Source: Roseovarius sp. UBA6167 (lineage in GTDB: Bacteria; Pseudomonadota; Alphaproteobacteria; Rhodobacterales; Rhodobacteraceae). Taken from it: a stretch of DNA of 47,587 nt. Where the stretch lies: the NCBI GenBank assembly GCA_002428225.1, contig DIUD01000070.1, positions 1 to 47,587 of the forward strand, in the 5' to 3' direction. Position numbers and translations under genes: made by a program. Below the pieces are notes generated by a model. It was not told the origin of the DNA. It was given only the letters and a program-made list of their open reading frames with translations, and searched no databases. This document shows positions 7,522-14,005 of the stretch, in pieces (the first letter of the stretch is position 1; each line of letters starts with the position of its first letter).

Positions 7522-7623
7522 TGTCTAGCCTTGTCTTGCAATATACCATGTAAAACAGGCGTTTGTGACGCGCGACCTAGTGATTTTGTGAGTTTTCAAA
7601 GGCTTGGAAAATGGCCCAAAAAA

Positions 7624-7671
7624 CGACTGTTAATCAATTGGTCGTAGGTTCGATCCCTACCGCCGGAGCCA
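7624..7671 (+). other. attachment site: displaced 3' half of tRNA-Asn(GTT)
   Basis: The sequence reads as the second half of a tRNA. It has an anticodon loop CTGTTAA with anticodon GTT, the T-arm GTAGG-TTCGATC-CCTAC (7644-7660), the acceptor 3' strand CGCCGGA, discriminator G and CCA (7669-7671). The 5' half is missing: no matching TCCGGCG acceptor strand lies upstream, and the anticodon stem pairs only partly. This is therefore the duplicated core left by integration into tRNA-Asn, with the intact gene expected at the left end of the element outside the window. A CCAATCCCC / GGGGAAATTGG hairpin starts at the CCA and may be the old tRNA terminator. Confidence 0.85.
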
Positions 7672-7904
7672 ATCCCCCTTGATTTCATTGGGGAAATTGG
7701 CAACACCATAATTCTACTAACAACCTACCCACAGTTCTTTCGTGCCCTTCGGGCGCTGCGACAGGCTGTAAACGGTCACGCGAACGTGAACGCATGGCCC
7801 CGGCAAGCGACCATCAAGCATGTCGATCCGCACATATCACTTGATCGGATGCAGCCGCCGTTCGAAGATGATCGTAATCACAAACGAACGAAGGAATGCG
7901 GCAA
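7672..7904. other. Intergenic region after the att site
   Basis: This stretch of 233 bp has no supported gene. It contains a weak hairpin directly after the tRNA fragment (7669-7699) and a short GCCC-TTC-GGGC hairpin near 7744. Base composition is lower in GC than the flanking core genes. It presumably holds the promoter for the two genes that follow, but no convincing -35/-10 pair was found. Confidence 0.4.
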
Positions 7905-8114
7905 ATGAGCAAGTTCAAACGACCTTTTGGCATCGAAAGCCGAACTGATGCAGAAGAACAGTATCGCGCGGGTTTCCAGCACGGCGCACAAGCCGTTCGC
8001 AAGCTGATCGAAGAAGGCAAGCTTGACCAAAAAAAGTTGGTCGAATGGATTGAAATCGACTTGCAAAAGTGGCGACATGACGAAAAGGCCGAACCCGTTC
8101 CGCCAAAGTATTAG
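7905..8114 (+). CDS. Small hypothetical protein, first of an AT-richer gene pair
   Basis: The 69-aa product is not recognised. It is rich in Lys, Glu and Gln and looks mainly helical, with a basic start (MSKFKRPFGIESRTDAEEQY). The ATG at 7905 is chosen because AAGGA lies nine bases upstream; an ATG at 7896 is only one base from that site. Codon use is visibly less GC-rich than in the core genes. With the next gene it forms a two-gene rightward unit (44-nt gap) between the tRNA-Asn scar and the degenerate second element, so it is probably horizontally acquired cargo. Confidence 0.6.
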   Translation: MSKFKRPFGIESRTDAEEQYRAGFQHGAQAVRKLIEEGKLDQKKLVEWIEIDLQKWRHDEKAEPVPPKY

Positions 8115-8158
8115 ATCGCCTGTATAGCGGCGCTTCGTCAGAGATTGGAGACGTGAAC

Positions 8159-8551
8159 ATGTTCAAGAAAATTGCTGCACAATGGCGAGATGCGCGGGCG
8201 TCCGTAATAAAGCCGCATGTTGTGGACGTGTTGTCGCGCTACAATCGTTGGGCAAGTTATGAACGTTACGAATGCCTGTCGGCTTTTGACTACTCAAAGA
8301 ATGACCTCGAAGATGAAAATGGCCCTATTTCCGAATGGTCCGAAGCAACGGCAAAAGAAGTTTCCCAAGAACTTATGAAAGCTGCAAAGATGGGTTTCAA
8401 CACAGCGCCCAACGGTGCAAGCGGCGCTGCGCTTCTAAGTTACTTTGTAGAACTACACCATATCCAAGGTCCGTTGGCAGAAGAAGTTCGAAGCCTGATA
8501 GTGAATTGGCATGAAACCGGGCTTAGAAATGATATGCCGAACGTAGGCTAA
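8159..8551 (+). CDS. Hypothetical protein, second of an AT-richer gene pair
   Basis: The 130-aa soluble protein is not assigned to any family. It has no signal peptide or membrane segment and appears alpha-helical, with aromatic-rich VLSRYNRWASYERYECLSA near residues 24-43. The ATG at 8159 has GGAG eight bases upstream; a GTG six bases earlier is too near the site. Composition matches its upstream neighbour and not the core genes. The stop is followed at once by a hairpin that serves as a terminator, best for the opposite strand. Its location between two mobile-element remains makes a cargo or defence-type role possible but unproven. Confidence 0.6.
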   Translation: MFKKIAAQWRDARASVIKPHVVDVLSRYNRWASYERYECLSAFDYSKNDLEDENGPISEWSEATAKEVSQELMKAAKMGFNTAPNGASGAALLSYFVELHHIQGPLAEEVRSLIVNWHETGLRNDMPNVG

Positions 8552-8575
8552 AAAAGCCCCGACCGAAGCCGGGGC
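8549..8575 (-). terminator. Intrinsic terminator of the leftward remnant genes
   Basis: Arms GCCCCG (8556-8561) and CGGGGC (8570-8575) form a 6-bp stem. Read leftward it is followed by TTTTTTA. It ends transcription coming from the degenerate phage genes at 8604 and above, and the hairpin also sits right behind the rightward gene ending at 8551. Confidence 0.75.
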
Positions 8576-8603
8576 AGTTGGTTCCGATCTTCAACGGAAG
8601 GGG

Positions 8604-8864
8604 TTATTCGGCTGCGGCGGGCGCGGCGAACGGGGCGTCAATGTCAACGAAGCTGCCAATCTTCGCGGCGATGGTTTCGAGATAGAACGCGGGTCGGATT
8701 TCTTGCAGCCCCTTTTCCATCCGGTCAGCTTCCCCGGCGATAGCTTGGGCGGCAAGCAGGCGTTCGGCTTCTTCGGGGGCATGGCCCTCCGTGCCAATAA
8801 GCGTGAGACATTCGACCGGCTGAAGTTTACACTTGGGGGCGCAGGAGAACGAACCGATGGTCAT
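8604..8864 (-). CDS. Small phage-remnant ORF of unknown function
   Basis: The 86-aa product starts MTIGSFSCAPKCKLQPVECL, has three Cys early, and a helical middle (about 32-65). It is not recognised. The ribosome site (GAGGG two bases from ATG) is poorly spaced. It lies downstream of the portal fragment on the same strand and upstream of an intrinsic terminator, so it is probably the last gene of the degraded element. It may itself be a truncated product. Confidence 0.4.
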   Translation of the reverse strand: MTIGSFSCAPKCKLQPVECLTLIGTEGHAPEEAERLLAAQAIAGEADRMEKGLQEIRPAFYLETIAAKIGSFVDIDAPFAAPAAAE

Positions 8865-8920
8865 GCCCTCACGGACACCACTTTCACCGGATGCCGGGCC
8901 CGACGCCATTTCGCCCGACG

Positions 8921-9460
8921 TCACACCGGCCCGGTGCTGGCAGGGTTGAAGAACGCCGCCGGGATGCCGAACGCCTCGGCCACTGCACCACGCGCCTGCG
9001 CCCATGTCTGCGCCGTCTCGGCCTTGCCAAGATCGGGTGTCAGATCGTCGCGCCGCTGGCCCAGCTGCGGGTTCATGCCCGCCGCCGTCGCCTGCGCAAC
9101 ACCCTCGACGATGAGCGTCTGCCCGTGCCTGCCACGAATGGCCGTGCGCATGGCCTCCATGTCCTCGGGGCTGGAATCGGGCAGGGGCAACACCTGACTG
9201 CCGATCGGTGCATCCCGGAACGTATCCCGCAAAGCGCCCTCGATTTCATGCAGCAGGTTGGCCGATAGCGCCGCCCGCCGCAAAGGTGCCGTGCCAGTCC
9301 ATGGGGCCACCGGGTCACTGCCGATCCTGATATGGATAACCTCACCGGCCAGCGCCGTCATGGTGCGCCCGCCGCCCGCCTCGGGGACGCTGACACGGTA
9401 GGCAGCCGCCATTTCGTCCAGCGTCTTGGCGGTGCGCGTGTCTGTGAATTGATATGTCAT
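8921..9460 (-). pseudogene. Phage portal protein fragment
   Basis: The 179-aa frame carries recognisable HK97-type portal sequence: AGEVIHIRIGSDPVAPWTG, followed by the APLRRAALSANLLHEIEGAL helix, LPLPDSSPEDMEAM and EAFGIPAAFFNPAST. Portal proteins are usually near 380-450 aa. Here the N-terminal part and everything after ...FNPASTGPV are missing, so only the central region remains. A ribosome site (GAAAGG) precedes the ATG, but the first ~25 residues do not look like a portal start. It belongs to the degenerate second element whose capsid, terminase and tail genes are gone. Confidence 0.62.
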
Positions 9461-9479
9461 GCTCGTGCCTTTCGGTGAG

Positions 9480-9508
9480 TTGCCCGATTGGCGCGGCGGT
9501 GCTATAAT
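9480..9508 (+). promoter_or_regulatory. Sigma70-like promoter of a candidate small RNA (copy 2)
   Basis: TTGCCC (9480-9485), 17 bp, then a perfect TATAAT (9503-9508), pointing rightward. The box sequence and spacing match copy 1 at 5158-5186, and both start with TTGCCCGA. It drives no protein gene; a hairpin-plus-terminator unit follows directly. Confidence 0.6.
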
Positions 9509-9512
9509 ACCT

Positions 9513-9574
9513 CAAAGCCGTCCAGCTTTGACTATCCTGAAAGCCCGCGCCGTCGCCTCGGTGCGGGTTTTCTT
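9513..9574 (+). ncRNA. Candidate small RNA next to the xis remnant (copy 2)
   Basis: Five bases after the -10 box comes a perfect 6-bp hairpin CAAAGC / GCTTTG (9513-9518, 9525-9530; loop CGTCCA), then a 13-nt linker. An intrinsic terminator follows with arms CCCGCGCC and GGTGCGGG (9544-9551, 9560-9567) and TTTTCTT. The unit is about 62 nt. As in copy 1, its end coincides with the stop codon of the convergent excisionase gene. The primary sequences differ while the structure is kept, which argues for a selected RNA rather than chance. Confidence 0.55.
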
Positions 9575-9697
9575 ATGCGGATTTGCGAACGGGGTTCGGC
9601 GTCGTGACTCGGCGCTCCATGAATGCGCGCGCGTCCTCGATCCGGTACAATTTGCGACCGCCGATGTAGAGGAAGGGCAAGCCATCCGGCTGAGCCA
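9573..9697 (-). pseudogene. Excisionase-like gene remnant (3' part)
   Basis: This stretch encodes only the C-terminal wing of the excisionase-like protein (GLPFLYIGGRKLYRIEDARAF onward to the KSA end). It aligns without gaps to 5249-5373, about 85% identical by eye. The helix-turn-helix half and the start are lost. It shows that the degenerate element is a relative of the intact one. Confidence 0.8.
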
Positions 9698-10269
9698 ATG
9701 GGGGCGTCTCGATACACGTCAGACAAGAGCGTTTCCATCGTTTGTAGCAAGCCCAGCTTCTTAGCGACGATCATCGCATTGCGCATCGCGCGCTCGTCCA
9801 GCGGATAGTTCCATGCCGGACCGGCGACGGTGAAGACCGCGCTGAGATGAGATAGGTAGTTCGACACGGTTTGCGGCGAGACACCGGTATTCAGCTTCTC
9901 CTTCGCGAAGGCCACGATGTCGGCGCTGTCGATCTGGGCACACAGCTTGTTCGCGATGTCGAACTCCTTGATGCTTTTCAGCACCTGCGCCTTGGTCCGA
10001 CCGATTGCCTTCGCGCTGTCTTCCACATATTTGTCGATTGCGTCGCCGAGGGTCACTTCGCGGCGGCGGGTCTCTCCGATGGGCAGGTTTTCGAGGGCGC
10101 CGGGATTGGCGAGGTCCTTCTCGCGCTTCTCGATCCAAGCCGCTGCGGTCGAGCGCAGCTCGAACGTTCGGTTCTCGCGCCAGACGGTTTTTCCAGCCCG
10201 CCGAACGGCGATCTGGGCGAGCCAGGAGGCAGTGCCGTCTTTGCGCTTTCGCTTGATAATGGTACCCAT
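9698..10269 (-). pseudogene. Truncated integrase of the dusA-associated type
   Basis: From an ATG at 10269 the frame encodes MGTIIKRKRKDGTASWLAQI and continues with TFELRSTAAAWIEKREKDL and a SAM-like core-binding region to about KKLGLL (near 9750). The N-terminal half is typical of phage tyrosine integrases. The catalytic domain with its R, H-x-x-R and Tyr residues is gone. After about 9745 the frame reads TMETLLSDVYRDAPIGS, which resembles the portal fragment's FRDAPIGS, so a second splice lies there. It stands head-to-head with dusA, 109 bp away, the location expected for integrases that use the 5' end of dusA. It is non-functional. Confidence 0.75.
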
Positions 10270-10274
10270 GGGGT

Positions 10275-10312
10275 TACAACATTTGGCCCAAGTTACAACA
10301 TTTGTTGTAAAT
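10275..10312. promoter_or_regulatory. Repeated GTTACAACATTTG operator-like motif
   Basis: GTTACAACATTTG occurs twice (about 10273-10285 and 10293-10305, 20 bp apart). The second copy runs into TTGTAA to form the palindrome ACAACATTTGTTGT. It lies in the shared upstream region of the truncated integrase and dusA. It is probably a repressor or integrase-binding site of the lost element. Confidence 0.4.
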
Positions 10313-10377
10313 CCTACCCGAAATGGGCGCGATTTATAACATATGAGACACGAACGGGCTGGAAGACTGGGCAATAA

Positions 10378-11388
10378 GTGGCTGATAAAAATAAAAAATC
10401 CAGTAATTTCAATATGCCCCTTTTGGCGGTCGCCCCCATGATGGATTGGACAGACCGGCATTGCCGGTATCTGCACCGGCTGCTCAGTCGCCGGGCGCTG
10501 CTTTATACCGAGATGGTGACCGCGCCCGCGCTGGTGCGGGGCGGCGCGCTGCGTCTGCTCGACCATTCCCCGCAGGAGCATCCCGTCGCGCTGCAACTGG
10601 GCGGGTCGGACCCGCGGGAGCTGGCGCAGGCGGCTCGGTTGGGCGCGCAGGCGGGCTATGGCGAGATCAACCTCAATTGCGGCTGCCCCTCGGACCGGGT
10701 GCAGTCGGGCACGTTCGGGGCGGTGCTGATGCGCGACCCAGGGCTGGTGGCCGAGTGCTGCGCCGCGATGATCGACGCGCAGTCGCGCGAGGTGACCGTC
10801 AAGTGCCGCATCGGCGTCGATGAGCAGGACCCCGAGGAGGTCTTGCCAGAGTTCCTGTCGCGCATCGTCGCGGCGGGTGTGCAGCGCGTCATCATCCATG
10901 CGCGCAAGGCCTGGCTTCAGGGCCTGAGCCCGAAGGACAACCGCGAGATCCCGCCGCTTGACTACGATCTCGTGCAGCGGATGAAGATGCTCTTTCCCAA
11001 CCTGCATATCTCGGTCAATGGCGGTATTGCCTCGCTCGACGAGGCCGAGGCGCTGCTGGCATCGGGGCTTGACGGGGTGATGGTGGGGCGCGCGGCCTAT
11101 CATCAGCCCGCCGATATCCTGTGCGCCGCCGACCGGCGGATTTTCGGCGCCCCGGGGCCGGACAGCACACCAGAGGGGGCGGTGCGCGCCATGCTGCCCT
11201 ATATCGAGGCGCATCTCACGGGGGGCGGACGGCTCAACCAGATCACCCGCCACATGCTGGGCCTTTTCGCGGGGCGGCCGGGCGCGCGGGGCTGGCGGCG
11301 GATTCTGTCGGAGGGCGCGGTGCGCCCCGGCGCGGGGCCGGAGCTGGTGGAGGCGGCGCTCGCGCAGGTGGTGCGCGCGGCGGCCTGA
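10378..11388 (+). CDS. dusA: tRNA-dihydrouridine(20/20a) synthase DusA
   Basis: The 336-aa FMN enzyme reduces uridine 20/20a in the tRNA D-loop using NADPH. The family blocks are all present: VAPMMDWTDRHCR at 17-29 and LLYTEMVTAPAL, then EHPVALQLGGSDP and INLNCGCPSDRV with catalytic Cys103. HARKAWLQGLSPK and VMVGRAAYHQP follow. DusA rather than DusB/C is indicated by WTDRHCR and ARKAWL. The likely start is the GTG at 10378; the first 12 residues (MADKNKKSSNFN) are AT-rich and unlike the rest, which would fit a 5' end rebuilt by an integrated element. It converges with mnmH, leaving only two bases between stops. Confidence 0.95.
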   Translation: MADKNKKSSNFNMPLLAVAPMMDWTDRHCRYLHRLLSRRALLYTEMVTAPALVRGGALRLLDHSPQEHPVALQLGGSDPRELAQAARLGAQAGYGEINLNCGCPSDRVQSGTFGAVLMRDPGLVAECCAAMIDAQSREVTVKCRIGVDEQDPEEVLPEFLSRIVAAGVQRVIIHARKAWLQGLSPKDNREIPPLDYDLVQRMKMLFPNLHISVNGGIASLDEAEALLASGLDGVMVGRAAYHQPADILCAADRRIFGAPGPDSTPEGAVRAMLPYIEAHLTGGGRLNQITRHMLGLFAGRPGARGWRRILSEGAVRPGAGPELVEAALAQVVRAAA

Positions 11389-11390
11389 GG

Positions 11391-12425
11391 TCAAACGTGG
11401 CGTGCGATCAGGCGTTCGGCGGTTGCGCGCAGGGTATGCTCTGACAGGTCGGGCAAGGCGAGCGGCTCGGCCTCGGCCCGGCTCATCCGGCGATAGCGCG
11501 GGTCGTAATGCGTGCGGATCAGGTCTTCGACCAGCGGCGCGAAATCCCCTGCCTGCGCGAGGGCCTGCCAGGCGTTTACCCGCGCGTGCCCGTGATAGCG
11601 CACCAGCCGCCCGAGGATCGCATCGAGCCGCTCCGGTTCGGCGATCAGGTCGGCATAGGCGTCGAGGATATGGCCCACCCGAGCCGCCATCGGGGCCTCG
11701 ATCCGGCAGGCGCGCGCGCCCTTCATGGCCTTCGTCAGCGCCGGCGGCAGGGTGATGTGGCCGATGCGCGCGCTCTCGGCCTCGACAAAGACCGGGCGGG
11801 CGGGATCGAGCCGCGCCATGGCCGCGGCGAGCGATGACTCGAACGCCTTCTGCGAGGGTTGCGCCGCGCCGATCAGCCCGAAGACCGAGCCGCGATGCCC
11901 GGCCATCGCCTCGAGATCGAGCACCTGCGCGCCCGCCCCGGCCAGATGCGCCAGAAGCCGCGTCTTGGCGGTGCCGGTGCCGCCGTCGATCAGCACGGCA
12001 GGGCAGGGGAAGGGGCTGTCGTAAAGCGCCGCGACCACCAGCCGCCGATAGCTGCGCCAGCCGCCCGCGATCGTGTCCGCGCGCCAGCCGACCTGTTGCA
12101 GAATCACCGTGAACGCGCCCGACCGCTGCCCGCCCCGCCAGCAATAGACCAGCGGCCGCCAGCCGCCCGGACGATCCGCCAGCGGGCCTTCGAGATGGGC
12201 CGCGGCATTGCGCGCCACCAGCGCCGCGCCGATCTTGCGCGCGAGAAACCGGTCCTGTTGCACATAGATCGTGCCGACGCGGGCGCGCTCGGCATCCGAG
12301 AGCACCGGCAGGCTGATCGCGCCGGGCAGGTGATCCTCGGCATATTCGGACGGAGAGCGCACGTCGATGATCTCGTCGAAGGGCAGGGCGGCGAGCGCCG
12401 AAAGGCTGGTGAGGTGAAAGGGCAT
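11391..12425 (-). CDS. mnmH: tRNA 2-selenouridine synthase MnmH (SelU/YbbB)
   Basis: The 344-aa protein joins an N-terminal rhodanese domain (EIIDVRSPSEYAEDHLPGA at 18-36; active Cys95 in YCWRGGQRSG) to a C-terminal P-loop domain (GGTGTAKT, 148-155). MnmH converts 2-thiouridine at wobble position 34 to geranyl-thio and then selenouridine. It is about the usual family length. It follows the SulP gene on the same strand after 99 nt and converges on dusA, another tRNA modification gene. No selD is visible in the window. Confidence 0.93.
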   Translation of the reverse strand: MPFHLTSLSALAALPFDEIIDVRSPSEYAEDHLPGAISLPVLSDAERARVGTIYVQQDRFLARKIGAALVARNAAAHLEGPLADRPGGWRPLVYCWRGGQRSGAFTVILQQVGWRADTIAGGWRSYRRLVVAALYDSPFPCPAVLIDGGTGTAKTRLLAHLAGAGAQVLDLEAMAGHRGSVFGLIGAAQPSQKAFESSLAAAMARLDPARPVFVEAESARIGHITLPPALTKAMKGARACRIEAPMAARVGHILDAYADLIAEPERLDAILGRLVRYHGHARVNAWQALAQAGDFAPLVEDLIRTHYDPRYRRMSRAEAEPLALPDLSEHTLRATAERLIARHV

Positions 12426-12524
12426 GGCGGGGCCTTGGAAACGTGCGAATTGCCGTTCTCTTTGCGCCGTCCGTGGCCCGGGCGCAAGCGACGCCCGCGC
12501 CGCGACTCCGGCCTTTCGGGCGGC

Positions 12525-13787
12525 TCAGTGGTCAGGATCGTGCCATTCGGCCTCGGGCACCTCGCGCCGGCGCAGCCGCATGGCAAGGCCAAGCGCCACA
12601 CCGACGCCGATGGCCAGCGTCAGATCGGTGAGCACCGTCAGCACCAGCGTTATCAGCAGAAGCACCTGATCCGAGCGCCGCGCCGCCAGATGCCGCCGCC
12701 AGTGCTGCGGCTCGGACATGTTCCAGGCGGTGATCAGCAGCAGCCCGGCAAGCGCGGGCATGGCGAGATAGCCCGCCAGCGGCGCGGCCACGAGCATGAC
12801 AACGAGGATGATCAGGGCATGGACCATCCCGGCCACGGGCGTGCGCCCGCCGGCCTGCACATTGGTGGCGGTGCGCGCGATGGCCCCCGTCGCAGGCAGC
12901 CCGCCAAACAGCGCCGAGCCGATATTGGCCGTGCCATTCGCGATCACCTCGGCATTGGGCCGGGTATTGCCGCCGATCATGCGGTCGGCCACCGAGGCCG
13001 AGAGGAGCGATTCCACCCCGGCAAGAAAGGCGATGATGAGCGCCGAGGGCAGCAGATCGAGCATCCGCGCGACGCTGAGCGACGGGAGTTGCGGCCGCGG
13101 CAGGGAACCCGGCAAAGCGCCGTAGCGCGACTGGATCGTGTCCACCGGCAGGCTCAGGAGCGCGACCGCCGCCGAGCACAGCGCGATGGCCACGACAAGG
13201 CCCGGAAAGCGCGGCAAGAGGCGGCGCAGCATCACGATGATGGCGATCGTCGCCACACCAAGACCGAGCGCGCGCGGGTCGAGCGTGTCGCGCGCCTGCC
13301 AGAGGGCGGCGGTCTTGGGCAGGAAATCGGCGGGCAGGTCGGCCACGTCCAGCCCGAAAAGGTCACGCAACTGGCTGGTGGCGATGATGATGGCGATGCC
13401 GATGGTAAAGCCGTTGATCACCGCTTCGGGGATATGCTTCACAAGGCTCCCTGCCTTGAAATATCCCGCGATCACCATGATCGCCCCCGCCATCAGCGTG
13501 GCCAGCACCAGCCCGTCATGGCCGTGTTCGGCGATGACGCCATAGACCACGACGATGAAGGCCCCCGTCGGCCCGCCGATCTGCACCCGGCTGCCGCCAA
13601 GCGCCGATATGAGAATGCCGCCGACAATCGCGGTGATCAGCCCGGTGACCGGCGCCGCCCCCGAGGCGATGGCGATGGCGATGCTGAGAGGCAGCGCCAC
13701 CATGGCGACAGTGATCCCGGCCAGAAGGTCTGCGCGAAACAGCGCGGCGGTATAACCGGGCAGGGTGGAGAGAATCTTGGGTCTCAT
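12525..13787 (-). CDS. SulP family anion transporter lacking a STAS domain
   Basis: The 420-aa integral membrane protein has about 12 hydrophobic segments. SulP hallmarks are visible: DLLAGITVAMVALPLSIAIA near the start, GPTGAFIVVVYGV, ESLLSASVADRM and NIGSALFGGLPATGAIARTA. The family moves sulfate, bicarbonate or other anions, often with sodium or protons. Typical SulP proteins end in a cytoplasmic STAS domain; this one stops right after the last membrane helix with a short basic tail. The substrate cannot be told from sequence. The ATG at 13787 starts the conserved MRPKILSTLPGY; the longer frame is rejected. It is divergent from the TRAP operon and may be cotranscribed with mnmH. Confidence 0.88.
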   Translation of the reverse strand: MRPKILSTLPGYTAALFRADLLAGITVAMVALPLSIAIAIASGAAPVTGLITAIVGGILISALGGSRVQIGGPTGAFIVVVYGVIAEHGHDGLVLATLMAGAIMVIAGYFKAGSLVKHIPEAVINGFTIGIAIIIATSQLRDLFGLDVADLPADFLPKTAALWQARDTLDPRALGLGVATIAIIVMLRRLLPRFPGLVVAIALCSAAVALLSLPVDTIQSRYGALPGSLPRPQLPSLSVARMLDLLPSALIIAFLAGVESLLSASVADRMIGGNTRPNAEVIANGTANIGSALFGGLPATGAIARTATNVQAGGRTPVAGMVHALIILVVMLVAAPLAGYLAMPALAGLLLITAWNMSEPQHWRRHLAARRSDQVLLLITLVLTVLTDLTLAIGVGVALGLAMRLRRREVPEAEWHDPDH

Positions 13788-14005
13788 GACAAAGTTGAAC
13801 ACCCGTGCCGCGCCATATGCAAGAGGGACCGGCCTGCGGCACTTTGGCAAAGGCCGCGGCGGCACCGACGGCTGCGTGACAAAATGGCCGAACTGCGCAG
13901 TCTCGGTATTCTCAATCCGCGAATTGCGGGCTAAGCTCGAGGCACTTCAATGATCCGCGGACCGCCCGGGAGAGGCGCGCCCGCACCAACCGGGGAGGAA
14001 CCTTG

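Noticed and set aside
7560..7672. A complete tRNA-Asn gene
   Set aside because: The 5' acceptor strand, D-arm and half of the anticodon stem cannot be found, so this is only the displaced 3' half.
8036..8070. Second copy of the dusA 5' core (left att site of the remnant) near an ATGGATTG stretch
   Set aside because: Only about eight bases match and they are explained by the coding sequence of the small gene there.
9532..12144. 870-codon leftward frame spanning dusA and the integrase remnant
   Set aside because: Only the last part (below 10269) is integrase sequence; the rest is antisense to dusA and mnmH. The frame is open by chance.
11859..13934. 691-codon frame opposite mnmH and sulP
   Set aside because: Shadow of the two real genes; low-complexity Arg/His/Gly composition and no ribosome site.
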